Shown: piece after piece, positions 1 to 8,892 of the stretch
Position numbering within the stretch: the stretch's first letter is position 1
How the letters are laid out: every line of letters begins with the position of its first letter
Notes under the pieces: model-generated
Seen by the model: only the letters and a program-made list of their open reading frames with translations
The model's database searches: none
Told to the model about the DNA's origin: nothing
Program-made: the position numbers and the translations under genes
Source of the DNA: Ditibartonella choladocola
Lineage (GTDB): Bacteria > Pseudomonadota > Alphaproteobacteria > Rhizobiales > Rhizobiaceae
Assembly (NCBI RefSeq): GCF_002007565.1
Contig: NZ_CP015625.1
Coordinates: 2,537,001 to 2,601,000 of the forward strand
DNA: 64,000 bases
Direction: 5' to 3'

Positions 1-29
1 GTTGTTTCATCTTCAATATCGCGCGCCAT
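1..29 (-). CDS. gshA: Glutamate-cysteine ligase, first codons only (partial)
   Basis: Reading the minus strand from position 29 gives a start codon followed by MARDIEDETT, cut by the left edge of the window. This resembles the N-terminus of alphaproteobacterial glutamate-cysteine ligase (first step of glutathione synthesis), and gshA commonly lies just downstream of rsmE in this order, as here. With only nine to ten codons visible, the call rests on that short match and on gene order. No domain can be seen. Confidence 0.5.
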
Positions 30-117
30 AACTCACAATTTCCAATTTGTCTTGATTTGTTTCATCATTGAACTGTTTTCATTGCTCTTTCAAGTACCGC
101 CGGCCTCACATTCTGCT

Positions 118-864
118 TTACCCGTCATCTCGCCAATCCCCCAAAGTCGCTTCAATAACGGCAAGCGCGGCGACAGCCGCAGTATCTGCCCGCAAAATTC
201 TGGGGCCTAGAGGAATTGGATGAACAAACGGAAATTGCCTGAGTTCGGAACGCTCCTTGTCGCTGAAGCCACCTTCGGGACCGATAAGAACTCCAAGTGG
301 AGCCGGTGTCATTTTTTTCAAGATTTCCAATGGATTTTGCGTATCAGCGGCTTCATCACAAAAGATAAGATGACGTTCCGGCTGCCAGTTTGCCAAAAGT
401 TCTGCAAGCGAAACCGGAGATCGGCAGGAACTGATCGATAAAACCCCGCATTGCTCCGAAGCCTCGATAATATTGGCGCGCATACGCTCTTCATTCAACC
501 TCGTTGCTTGAGTAAAATGTGTGATAACCGGTTGCAAAACCGATGCTCCCATTTCAACCGCTTTTTGCACCATATAATCCAATCGGGCGTGTTTGAGCGG
601 GGCGAAACAATAAACAAGATCGGAAGCGGGGGGTTGCTCTCTTTCTTTGGCGACAAGTTCCACAACAACAGATTTTTTCTTCACTTCGGCAATTTTTGCA
701 CGCCATTCGCCATCTTTGCCATTAAAAAGCAGAAGTTCATTGCCCTCCCTCATCCGCAAGACATTTTTAAGATAATGTGATTGATTTTCGTCAAGATCGA
801 ATTTTTCGTGAAATGACAAAGGTTCATGAACGAAAAGTCGTTGCAATTTATAATTGGCGCGCAT
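118..864 (-). CDS. rsmE: 16S rRNA (uracil-1498-N3) methyltransferase RsmE
   Basis: Predicted SPOUT-class methyltransferase that methylates U1498 in the decoding region of 16S rRNA using S-adenosylmethionine; cytoplasmic. The protein shows the N-terminal PUA-like part (LRLFVHEPL-type start, then HYLKNVLRMREGNELLLFNG) and the C-terminal knot region with IGPEGGFSDKE and LGPRILRADTA, which are the family's cofactor-binding signatures. I place the start at the ATG of MRANYKLQRLF (864). A TTG six codons upstream (882) is possible, but a purine-rich GAGAAAG lies at a suitable distance before the ATG. Length of about 248 residues is normal. It is probably co-transcribed with gshA, whose start lies 88 bases downstream. 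Confidence 0.93.
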   Translation of the reverse strand: MRANYKLQRLFVHEPLSFHEKFDLDENQSHYLKNVLRMREGNELLLFNGKDGEWRAKIAEVKKKSVVVELVAKEREQPPASDLVYCFAPLKHARLDYMVQKAVEMGASVLQPVITHFTQATRLNEERMRANIIEASEQCGVLSISSCRSPVSLAELLANWQPERHLIFCDEAADTQNPLEILKKMTPAPLGVLIGPEGGFSDKERSELRQFPFVHPIPLGPRILRADTAAVAALAVIEATLGDWRDDG

Positions 865-1049
865 TGCTTGAATCTTTCTCAAAAATGCTTTCGTGTTTTT
901 TTAAATTCGGAACGACAATATCCGAATTGGCAAAGGTTTTGAACTTATTTGATTCCGCGCAAGGTTCGGATATTTTCATGCGTCTTGAAAGTTGTTTTCC
1001 AAAATTCAAGGCCAAGAATACCGTGTGCCTATCAACATTCGTAGTCACT

Positions 1050-1086
1050 TTTTACAGAAAGGTGACAAGTTTTACATAAAGGTGAC
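1050..1086 (+). promoter_or_regulatory. Direct repeat, possible operator upstream of the efflux operon
   Basis: Two near-identical 17-base units (TTTTACANAAAGGTGAC) start at 1050 and 1070, a 20-base period or about two helical turns. The GTGAC at 1062-1066 is also mirrored by GTCAC at 1044-1048. The repeat lies in the 377-base gap between rsmE and the FUSC gene. Spacing and position suit a regulator-binding site, but no regulator is encoded next to it. The rest of the gap shows nothing I recognise; a purine-rich AAAGGAG sits near 1194-1200, too far upstream to serve the FUSC start. Confidence 0.4.
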
Positions 1087-1241
1087 TAGAAACTTTCTAA
1101 AAATAAAACTAAATATGAGAAGAAACTACCTTCTCTCAACGCTGTCAAATTGGTGATCTCGTAGGAAAGCAGCTTTATAGTGTTATTCCGGACAAAGGAG
1201 AACTCTCTTTTTGCCCGCTTATTGTGCTTATTTGAAAATAT

Positions 1242-3332
1242 ATGACTGTTAGCGTAAAACAACCGACTGTATGGGATGTCGTATTCTCGTTAAAAACTAT
1301 CGCAGCCGCGGCTTTGGCTCTCTATATCGCCTTTTTGTGTGATCTTCCCAACCCCTATTGGACAATTACAGCCGTATATATTGTTGCCCACCCGCTATCG
1401 GGTGCTTTGACATCAAAAGCGTTCTACCGGCTTCTCGGCACTGCAATCGGCGGTATGGCAACAGTCATTATGTTACCGCAGCTTATTCCTTCGCCGGAAC
1501 TCACAACTTTGGGGCTTGCCCTCTGGCTTGGCGGTTGTTTGTTTATCAGCGTATTGGATCGCAGCCCGCGCGCTTATGTTTCCATGCTTGCCGGCTATAG
1601 TGTCTGCATTATCGGTTTTATGATTGTTGACACACCGGAAACTGTTTTTGATTATTCGGCAAGTCGTGTTGAAGAAATCAGTGTCGGCATTATTTCTGCC
1701 GCACTCGTCGGCCGCCTTGTTTTTCCCCGCCATGCCGGACCGGTTCTTGCCGATCGTATTGATAAATGGCTGAAAAACAGCGCCGACCTTGCAATTATGT
1801 ATATTAAAGGGCAAGGCAAAAGCGAAGACGCATTGCAAAAGCGCCAACATCTGGCGATTGATGCTGTTGATTTGCGCGCTTTTACCACCCATGTCACTTA
1901 CGACTCGTCGACATTGCCATCGACAGTGAATGCAATGCGTGTGTTACAAAGCCGCATGGTCTCGTTGCTGCCAATGGTGGCAAGCTGTAACGATCTCATC
2001 AACCAGCGCAACAAAATGCTCGACGAGCAATGTGGCGGCAAGAGCAACAACACCAAACTTGACGAACTTATCGCGGAAACATCTGCATGGTTACAAACCC
2101 ATGAACCGATGAAGCCGGAAGGCATTGCCCGTATCAAAGCTTTGAAGCAATCCGTATTGGATGATATTGGCCGCTCGAAAGTGTGGCTTGATCTCGTTTC
2201 ACGCAATCTGACATTGCGCCTTGTCGATATTATGGAAATCTATTCCGACTGTCTGCATTTGCGCAACGACATCGTCAACGGCACCCAACATAAATTGCGT
2301 TGGCACCGTTTCGATTTTTTAGGCGAAGTAAGGTCGATTCACTACGATTTCGGCATTGCGTTTCTTTCAGCTTTTTCTGCAATCCTTGCCATTTTTATTA
2401 CTGTTACTTTGTGGCGTATGACAGAATGGACACAAGGCGCAACCGCTGCCATGATGACCGGTATTTTCAGCAGCCTTTTTGCAACGAAAGATGATCCTGT
2501 TCCTGCAATTCGCGGAATGCTCAAGCAAATTCTCATTGTTCTTGTTATCGCCTTTGTTCTTCAATTCGGTCTTTTACCGCTCGTTGACGGCTTTTTGCCA
2601 CTCATGCTCTGTCTGGCACTTGTGCTGATACCTGCCGGAATCATGATGGCCATCCCTTCAAAATTTGCCATGGGCATGACAATGGCAGTCAACCTGCCCA
2701 ATCTGTTATTGCTGCAATCCCGCTTGAGTGGCGATTTTTATAATTTCATCAATATCAACACGGCAATGATTCTGGGAATTATTGTCGCTGCCGCAACAGC
2801 TTCCATTGTCCGTTCTGTCGGAGCCGAATGGAGTGCTTTTCGTCTCATTCGTGCAAGCTGGAACGATATTATCGAAGTTGCGGAAAGACCGACAGACACC
2901 AAAGCCTATAACGAACTTTTACACCGCATGCTTTACCGCTATGGATTGATTGCTCCCCGTTATGCCCTGATACCGATTCATTCACCCGTTCGCCAGACCG
3001 ACATTCTCAAAGATGTGCGTGTCGGGCTTGATACGATTGAATTGCAACATCTCAAAGAATCACAAGGGCCGACCAATCGCCAAAATCTTGCCAATGTTCT
3101 GGAGGAACTGGCATTTTATTACCGTGTAAAAATCAACAGTACCGATGTGCCGGATGGCAAAGAATTGCTGGAAGCAATAGATACAACACTTGATTGGACG
3201 CTTGCTCTGCCTGATTCTGAAGATCACCAGAAAATCTCGTTTGCATTAACCGGTTTGCGGCAAAACCTCTTCAGTGATGCCGAACCTTACGAAGCAGTCT
3301 TGCCTCCAATTTTCAAAGGACATGACTCATGA
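1242..3332 (+). CDS. FUSC-family inner-membrane efflux protein (AaeB-like)
   Basis: A 696-residue membrane protein of the fusaric acid resistance (FUSC) type, predicted to work with the two following genes as a tripartite-style efflux pump for aromatic acids or similar compounds. It shows the duplicated FUSC layout: hydrophobic blocks at about residues 15-165 and 370-525, each followed by a soluble region. The first block carries SVLDRSPRAYVSMLAGYSV-like sequence typical of the family. An in-frame TGA at 1233 fixes the start at or after 1242; no strong ribosome binding site is visible. The gene overlaps the DUF1656 gene by four bases (ATGA). Substrate cannot be read from sequence; AaeB handles p-hydroxybenzoate in enterobacteria, EmrKY-like roles are alternatives. 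Confidence 0.85.
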   Translation: MTVSVKQPTVWDVVFSLKTIAAAALALYIAFLCDLPNPYWTITAVYIVAHPLSGALTSKAFYRLLGTAIGGMATVIMLPQLIPSPELTTLGLALWLGGCLFISVLDRSPRAYVSMLAGYSVCIIGFMIVDTPETVFDYSASRVEEISVGIISAALVGRLVFPRHAGPVLADRIDKWLKNSADLAIMYIKGQGKSEDALQKRQHLAIDAVDLRAFTTHVTYDSSTLPSTVNAMRVLQSRMVSLLPMVASCNDLINQRNKMLDEQCGGKSNNTKLDELIAETSAWLQTHEPMKPEGIARIKALKQSVLDDIGRSKVWLDLVSRNLTLRLVDIMEIYSDCLHLRNDIVNGTQHKLRWHRFDFLGEVRSIHYDFGIAFLSAFSAILAIFITVTLWRMTEWTQGATAAMMTGIFSSLFATKDDPVPAIRGMLKQILIVLVIAFVLQFGLLPLVDGFLPLMLCLALVLIPAGIMMAIPSKFAMGMTMAVNLPNLLLLQSRLSGDFYNFININTAMILGIIVAAATASIVRSVGAEWSAFRLIRASWNDIIEVAERPTDTKAYNELLHRMLYRYGLIAPRYALIPIHSPVRQTDILKDVRVGLDTIELQHLKESQGPTNRQNLANVLEELAFYYRVKINSTDVPDGKELLEAIDTTLDWTLALPDSEDHQKISFALTGLRQNLFSDAEPYEAVLPPIFKGHDS

Positions 3333-3532
3333 ACCCAGAGGTCGATATTTATGGTGTCTATATTCCGACAATCGGAATTCTGGCACTGGTCAGCTATTTT
3401 TTGAATGTTGGTCTCCAACGGTTCATCTTGCGTAAAGGGCTGGAGCGGTTCATCTGGCACCATGCGCTGTTTGCCGCAGCAACCTATTTCATCATTTTGA
3501 GTATTCTTTCTTTCATTGTAACTCGGATTTAA
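3329..3532 (+). CDS. DUF1656 small membrane protein (AaeX-like)
   Basis: A 67-residue protein with two hydrophobic segments (about residues 9-30 and 45-65) and the N-terminal EVDIYGVYIP element typical of DUF1656 proteins. These nearly always sit between a FUSC transporter and an HlyD-type adaptor, as here. Its start overlaps the FUSC stop by four bases, and the HlyD gene begins five bases after its stop, so the three are surely one transcript. The molecular role is not established; it is assumed to be an accessory inner-membrane subunit of the pump. Confidence 0.85.
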   Translation: MNPEVDIYGVYIPTIGILALVSYFLNVGLQRFILRKGLERFIWHHALFAAATYFIILSILSFIVTRI

Positions 3533-3537
3533 CGGAT

Positions 3538-4413
3538 ATGAACAAGCTTATAGCCAATTCCGGTCGTATATTCTTCACCCTCGTCATGGCTCTGGTAGCC
3601 GGACTTCTTCTGTGGCAGCTATGGAACTACTACATGAATGACCCGTGGACGAGAGATGGCAAAATCAGTGCCGATGTTGTTCGTGTCGCACCTGATGTTT
3701 CCGGTTTTGTCACCGAAGTCCATGTGGTTGATAACCAACAAGTCAAACAGGGCGATGTTCTTTTCAAGATAGATCAGGCGCGTTTTACTCTGGCTCTGGA
3801 AGATGCTCAGGCTATGGTTGATAATGCCAAAGCCGCCCACGATCAGGCAAAACGCGATCTTGAACGCGACCAGAAACTTGATGACAAAACCATCACCCGC
3901 CAACAATTGGAAACGGCCGCAATGCAGGAATTGCAAACTGCCGCCACCTTGCGTAAGGCGATCGTCCAGCTCGATACAGCAAAGCTCGATCTTGAACGTT
4001 CGACCGTTCGTGCTGCTGTGAATGGCAAACTGACCAATTTTTCGCTTCAACCGGGAGAATATGTCACGCAAGGTAAGCCGGTTACGGCACTTGTTGACAC
4101 CGATTCGTTTTATGCCTCCGGATATTTTGAAGAAAATAAACTCGACCGTATTCACATCGGTAGCCGGGCAACAATCCACATTATGGGTTCAAGTGCTGTG
4201 TTGACCGGTGTTGTTGAAGGGTTTGCTGCCGGTATCGAAGATCGTGAACGCACACAGACAACAAGCCTTCTTGCCAATGTTGCGCCAACATTCAACTGGG
4301 TGCGCCTTGCCCAGCGTATACCTGTTCGTATCAAGCTTGATCCGGTGCCTGATAACGTCCATCTGGTTTCCGGACGGACAGTCAGTGTAGCAATCGAAGA
4401 AAAGCAGCAATAA
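3538..4413 (+). CDS. HlyD-family membrane fusion protein (AaeA/EmrA-like)
   Basis: A 291-residue periplasmic adaptor with one N-terminal membrane anchor (about residues 10-30), a split biotinyl-lipoyl domain (VAPDVSGFVTEVHVVDNQQV near residue 50 and STVRAAVNGKLTNFSLQPGE near 150) and an alpha-helical hairpin rich in A, Q, K and E between them. It is expected to link the FUSC pump to an outer-membrane channel, which is not encoded in this window. It is the third gene of the tight FUSC-DUF1656-HlyD set. A short weak stem followed by a run of seven T bases comes right after the stop (about 4415-4438) and may end the transcript. Confidence 0.88.
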   Translation: MNKLIANSGRIFFTLVMALVAGLLLWQLWNYYMNDPWTRDGKISADVVRVAPDVSGFVTEVHVVDNQQVKQGDVLFKIDQARFTLALEDAQAMVDNAKAAHDQAKRDLERDQKLDDKTITRQQLETAAMQELQTAATLRKAIVQLDTAKLDLERSTVRAAVNGKLTNFSLQPGEYVTQGKPVTALVDTDSFYASGYFEENKLDRIHIGSRATIHIMGSSAVLTGVVEGFAAGIEDRERTQTTSLLANVAPTFNWVRLAQRIPVRIKLDPVPDNVHLVSGRTVSVAIEEKQQ

Positions 4414-4590
4414 CCGACTGATTTTGTCAGGTTTTTTTCGTCACCAAACTGCAACAGATTTAACTTTTTTTTACTTTAATGCAGAAAAAGGGATCACAAA
4501 AAAGGGTTCGTTCATTGTCGAAAAATAAACTTCGCTATATGACAACACACAATTTGAGATTCAATAATAGCCTTTGATCGGAGAGATAGA

Positions 4591-4734
4591 ATGTCTGCCA
4601 AGAGAGCCACTCTGGTGACCGTCGCTGCTCTATTCACATTTATTCTTGTAGCTGCCGGAATCGGTTCGGTGGGTGCGGGAAATAACGAATTCATGAGTAA
4701 AGACGGTTATGGTGTCCATAGCTCGATGCACTAA
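4591..4734 (+). CDS. Small single-helix membrane peptide, 47 residues
   Basis: A short open frame, ATG at 4591 to TAA at 4734, preceded by GGAGAGA six to eleven bases upstream. The product begins MSAKRATLVTVAALFTFILV, giving two positive charges then one hydrophobic segment of about 20 residues, followed by a short polar tail (GNNEFMSKDGYGVHSSMH). A strong terminator follows within 55 bases. Ribosome binding site, basic start, hydrophobic core and dedicated terminator together support a real gene. I do not recognise the family. It could be an inner-membrane peptide or a secreted peptide with an uncleaved signal. Confidence 0.6.
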   Translation: MSAKRATLVTVAALFTFILVAAGIGSVGAGNNEFMSKDGYGVHSSMH

Positions 4735-4783
4735 ATTTGGCCGGATTTCCTCGTCAGGAAAAAGCCGGTAACCGGAAACTTGA

Positions 4784-4812
4784 AAAAGGGGCCTTTTGGC
4801 CCCTTCTTTTTC
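4784..4812 (+). terminator. Rho-independent terminator after the small membrane peptide
   Basis: Perfect GGGGCC/GGCCCC stem (4788-4793 and 4798-4803) with a TTTT loop, extended by A:T pairs, followed by TTCTTTTTC. It closes the transcript of the 47-residue peptide. Confidence 0.85.
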
Positions 4813-5554
4813 ATATATATCAGGCTTTATCTTCGCATTTGTCTTTGCGTTTTGCAAAAATGCCGATGAGGACTGTCTTCAATCCCTATCCGGAATAATA
4901 AATCCCCCTTGATTGACAGACCTTGAGGCAGCGCCGCTCAAGCTTGAACCTGCTGGCAGGCAAACTTGAATGAACGGGAAAAATGATTCCGGATTGTGTG
5001 GCTGAACGTTCAGATAGCGCAATTTATATTTATTTGACGGTTTTTTCAAAACCTCAAATAGAAGGCTCCCGCTTCTCCTCTTTCCGGTTACAGTTTTTCA
5101 TCACAACGTTCTTCTGTCTCGTTACAAACCTATTACGCTTTTGAAATAGCATTTTGAATGCTGTGCTACTTTTCCAAAATCGTTTCAGGCTCGTCCGCGG
5201 CTGCTTCAAGTTCATTTCCGCGTCACCGGAGCCAACCGGCAAAAGCGAGGAAAAGCCCCCTACAAAAGAAAAAACTTCATGGATATTCCGCCGGAATAGC
5301 AATGTGTGGCTTAAAATTTCAGGCTTTTGTGTTCGTTACTTCCCCTAACCGGTAAAACGAATGACGAACACGCATTCATAAACAGGAAGCCCTATTCAAT
5401 TAAACTTTATGGTAAAAAACACTGCGAATAGGGACAAAACAATAGAAACAACAATATTTAAGCCCGTTAAACCCCGATAACCAAAGCGACGCTGCAAAAA
5501 AAAGCGGCACCACAATGAAGGCGCCACTTCGATAATATCAATACAGTGGAAATT
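4813..5554. other. Intergenic region without a recognisable gene
   Basis: About 740 bases between the terminator and the aldo/keto reductase stop. Short open frames here (the longest about 100 codons, antisense into the reductase) have no ribosome binding site and no family character. I see no RNA gene. Composition is AT-leaning and similar to other gaps in the window. Confidence 0.5.
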
Positions 5555-6403
5555 TCAACCTTGAAATTCGGCCGGATTTGGTCCCAATCGGCCATCGACT
5601 TTGTCGAGGGCTGCAATTGCATCATGATTGGCAGCGGTAAGCGCGAAATCGAATATATTGAAATTCTCGGCCATACGTTCTTTAGAACGGGATTTCGGAA
5701 TAGCGATTGTGCCCATTTCCATATGCCAGCGCAAAATGATTTGTGCGACTGTTTTATGGTGTTCTGCAGCAATCTTTTTCAACACCGGATCATCAAGAAA
5801 TTGCCCGCGACCGAGAGGAGCCCATGCCTCTGTCAATATGTTATTCTTATCGTGGAATATGCGTAATTGCTTTTGTTGAAAATGCGGGTGCAGTTCCACC
5901 TGATTGACAGCCGGAGCAACGCCCGTTTCCTTGATAAGCCGCTCAAGATCGACAATGCGGAAATTGCAAACACCGATTGAACGAACACGGTTTTCCTGCT
6001 TGAGCCTGATGAGAGCTTTCCACGTTTCCACAAAAAGATCGCGTGCCGGAACCGGCCAATGAATAAGATAAAGGTCAATAGCGCTTACACGCAAGCGCTT
6101 TGCGCTTTCCTCAAAAGCCTGCATCGTCTTGTCATAACCCTGATCGGTATTCCAGACTTTGGTGGCAAGAAAAATGTTCTTCCGCTCGATACCCGACGCG
6201 GCAACGCCAAGGCCGACACCTTCTTCATTGTCATAAGCTTTGGCTGTGTCAATGTGTCGATAGCCGGTCGAAATCGCTTGTTTGACAGCGTTTTCGGTCT
6301 CATCTTCCGCTATTTTCCAAACACCGAAGCCCAATTGCGGAATGAACAAGCCGTCATTCATCTTAAGCAAGGGAACCGATTTTTTTTGTGAAAGTTCTGG
6401 CAT
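5555..6403 (-). CDS. Aldo/keto reductase (2,5-diketogluconate reductase-like)
   Basis: A 282-residue NADPH-dependent oxidoreductase with the family's TIM-barrel signatures: MNDGLFIPQLGFGVWKI at the start, GYRHIDTAKAYDNE carrying the catalytic Asp and Tyr, FLATKVWN with the catalytic Lys, LYLIHWPVP with the His, and AIPKSRSKERMAENF at the cofactor site. It probably reduces small aldehydes, ketones or keto-sugars in the cytoplasm; the substrate cannot be told from sequence. The start at 6403 has a good AAGGAG six bases upstream. It is a single gene with long gaps on both sides. Confidence 0.9.
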   Translation of the reverse strand: MPELSQKKSVPLLKMNDGLFIPQLGFGVWKIAEDETENAVKQAISTGYRHIDTAKAYDNEEGVGLGVAASGIERKNIFLATKVWNTDQGYDKTMQAFEESAKRLRVSAIDLYLIHWPVPARDLFVETWKALIRLKQENRVRSIGVCNFRIVDLERLIKETGVAPAVNQVELHPHFQQKQLRIFHDKNNILTEAWAPLGRGQFLDDPVLKKIAAEHHKTVAQIILRWHMEMGTIAIPKSRSKERMAENFNIFDFALTAANHDAIAALDKVDGRLGPNPAEFQG

Positions 6404-6769
6404 CTATTCTCCTTGATAATCTATTTAAAAATAAATTGTTTCTTCTCCGGCTTTAACGGACAAGCTTATAACCCGACATGTTATCAAAATATCATGTATA
6501 AAGATGATATTCCAAATCAAGTTCAACTTTTTCCATGATGCGCTTCAACAGGATTGAATGTCAATCAACTACATGGTTTCCGGTGTGTCAAAAAAAGTTT
6601 AAACCGGATTTTTTCAAGTAATATATTCGATTTCAATCGTTTATTTTTACGCATAACAAGTGTTTTTCGGTTTTAAATTATTTTTTAAATAAAAACCGGA
6701 GCGATTGATAAATTCAAGTCTATCCGGTTTTGGAGAGTTATTTTTCAAGGTGCGGCTGTAAAATATTGT
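6404..6769. other. AT-rich intergenic region
   Basis: About 365 bases holding the promoter side of the aldo/keto reductase and the region downstream of the broken ABC gene. Repeated AAACCGG-type words and T-rich tracts are visible, but no gene, RNA or clear terminator. Confidence 0.5.
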
Positions 6770-7822
6770 TCAATCGCGAAATAACCAGACATCTTCCGGT
6801 TTGATAATAATATAAACTTCACCTGTCTCAAGTTTTTCCGGACCACTCGCCTTCAATTCCAACGCCCCGTAATGAAGACGGTATTCCCAACGGTCGCCAA
6901 GATAAAGACTGGCATCAAGATGCATCGGAATTGCTTCCGGAACCGGTTATTGGCTGACCTTGATATGTTCAAAGCGAATAACAGCTTTGACAGCCTCTCC
7001 TATCCTCGTATCTTCGCCTTCCCGCAACATTCCGGTCAAAGACCAGTTTTCAGCGCCGAAAGTGATGAACGCACCGTCTTTTTGCAATATTTGTCCGTGA
7101 GCGATGTTGTTGGCGCCAAGAAATTCTGCAGCATAAAAGCAATCCGGATTGGAGTAAATTTCAATCGGGCTACCATGTTGGACAATCCGACCATTTTGTA
7201 ACAAAAGAATACGGTCAGCCGCCGCAAGAGCTTCTGTCTGGTCATGGGTCACCAGAATTGCACATATATCAAGTTCAAGATTGAGCTTTCTTATCCAATA
7301 GCGTGCTTCTTCACGCAATTTCGCGTCAAGATTGGACAATGGCTCATCAAGCAACAAGACACGCGGTTCATAGACCACTGCCCTGCAAATTGAAACACGT
7401 TGCTGTTGGCCTCCGGAAAGCTCGCTTGGATAACGGTCGGCGAGACGGGAAAGCCCCATTGTTTCAAGAATCCGGTCAACGCGGTTTTTTATCTCCGCGG
7501 CGTCAACATGACGTAATTTCAAACCATAGGCGACATTTTCACGCACTGTGCGATGTGGCCATAAAGCGTAGGACTGGAAAACAAGCCCGATGTCGCGTTG
7601 TTCGGGAGGAAGCTGGATATTGGTTTCACTGTCACGGGCAATTTTATCGCCGATTGTGATGCGCCCGACTTCCGGATTTTCCAGTCCGGCTATCGAGCGC
7701 AGAAGCGTTGTTTTTCCGGAACCGGAACCGCCGAGCAGAGCGACGATCGAGCCACGTTCGGCAGTAAAATTGACCCCTTTCAATATTTGCAAACCACCAA
7801 ACCACTTTTCAGGCAAAATCAT
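6770..7822 (-). pseudogene. Orphan ABC transporter ATPase (PotA/FbpC type) with in-frame stop in the TOBE domain
   Basis: The frame from 7822 encodes an ABC import ATPase: Walker A GGSGSGKTT, Q-loop VFQSYALWP, signature LSGGQQQR, Walker B VLLLDEPLSNLD, switch His in VTHDQTEA, then the start of a TOBE domain. It stops at a TAA (6947-6949). Beyond that codon the same frame continues without another stop to a TGA at 6770-6772 and encodes a good TOBE ending (LETGEVYIIIKPEDVWLF). The stop therefore looks like a recent nonsense change that removes about 58 residues. The N-terminus is also short: the usual first strand before KWFGGLQILKG is missing. No permease or binding-protein gene lies nearby. 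The ATPase core might still be made, but loss as a transporter is the simplest reading. Confidence 0.75.
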
Positions 7823-8154
7823 TTATCCGGTTGCGACCGGGAGCCGTTAACAAGGTTGATATAAAAACCCGCAAAAATGACATGCGCCAATGTTTCGGGA
7901 AAGATCTTTATAGGTTTCAGGAAGTATCTTAATAGGTTTCTTGAAGGCTCTTTATGGCAATTATCAAATTTCCCGTAGTGCCGGTGATTCCCCACAGTGC
8001 GGTGACAACAACTTTTATGCACACCGGATTTCTTAAAACCGGTTTGCCGTGACAAAGCGTTAAAGCCTGCCCCAAACAACAATTTATTTAAGAATTTTTG
8101 GAAACCTGCCGCCCAAGACTTAACCGAGCTTTGTCAAAAGCCCGAATGAGCGTC
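7823..8154. other. Gap upstream of the ABC gene, possible decayed permease DNA
   Basis: An 87-codon frame on the minus strand (8082-7819) overlaps the ABC start by four bases (ATGA), as a transporter operon would. Its sequence (His-, Lys- and Arg-rich, no membrane segment) is not a recognisable permease. Imperfect internal repeats of the type GAAACCTAT(T/A)AAGAT occur at about 7900-7945. I read this as probable remnant DNA, not as a gene. Confidence 0.35.
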
Positions 8155-8838
8155 TCATGCCACACCGTTCAATCTTTTCGTCCAATCTTCTATCTCGTGG
8201 CTATCCAACCGCTTTTGTGCAAGCAAACGCCAGCTTGGAGATAATTCGTTCAGTGAAGCAATATGCGACAATTCTTCATAGTCATTTTTTGTCACATAAA
8301 AAGCCTTCCATATGCGATGGATAGTCCACATTTCATGGCATCTCTCGATCAATTCGAGTTCGTCACTTGCAGAAACTTCCCCCTCTTGCAAAACGCGGTA
8401 ATACCAACCTGTTCGCCCGCTATTTTGCGTCCTTAACGCCATATCCGGAACACCGAATCTGACATTGAGCCGGAAACAGGGTTGTCTGCCTTGCGAAACT
8501 TCGATAATTGCCTTGCCTAACCGGAATATATCCCCGACAGCGATATTTTTTTCACTCAAGCTTGAGGTTGAAAGATTTTCTCCAAAGGCAGTCGGCGTGT
8601 CAAACACCTCTTTATGCCCCAGCTCTTTTTTCCAGAAAGCATAATGGTCAAAATCATAATGGTGGACCGCCTTTTCCGGTCCGCCATGGTGTTTCTTGTC
8701 TGCCTGCTCGTCACCGATAAAGCCGGTTTTGGTAAGCAAAAGCGGCCGATCGACCGGTTTTTTATCAATTCCGCTTTTCAAGTTTGCAGACCCGATCGTT
8801 GTTATCGGTCCAATCGACAGTGCCAGGAGTTTTACCAT
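8155..8838 (-). CDS. MOSC domain protein, YiiM type
   Basis: About 227 residues. The MOSC core shows the metal/sulfur-carrier features of the family: KTGFIGDEQADKKHHGGPEKAVHHY, GENLSTSSLSEKNIAVGD and the conserved Cys in QGRQPCFRLN. The C-terminal third matches the 3-alpha domain that follows MOSC in YiiM-like proteins. YiiM of E. coli takes part in molybdenum-cofactor-dependent reduction of N-hydroxylated compounds; a similar role is inferred. I place the start at the ATG of MVKLLALSIGPI (8838), since the GTG ten codons earlier adds residues not typical of the family. Neither start has a clear ribosome binding site. Confidence 0.85.
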   Translation of the reverse strand: MVKLLALSIGPITTIGSANLKSGIDKKPVDRPLLLTKTGFIGDEQADKKHHGGPEKAVHHYDFDHYAFWKKELGHKEVFDTPTAFGENLSTSSLSEKNIAVGDIFRLGKAIIEVSQGRQPCFRLNVRFGVPDMALRTQNSGRTGWYYRVLQEGEVSASDELELIERCHEMWTIHRIWKAFYVTKNDYEELSHIASLNELSPSWRLLAQKRLDSHEIEDWTKRLNGVA

Positions 8839-8892
8839 TTGTTTTAAAACCGATGCTAACGGACACACCGGTTTATTCCGTTCCTATTGCCT

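Noticed and set aside
848-1079. Frames of 66 and 100 codons between rsmE and the FUSC gene
   Set aside because: They overlap rsmE or each other on opposite strands and have no recognisable content; the segment is better read as regulatory.
5154-5355. Overlapping 64- and 65-codon frames in the gap before the aldo/keto reductase
   Set aside because: Two frames of the same DNA, neither with start signals or conserved-looking sequence.
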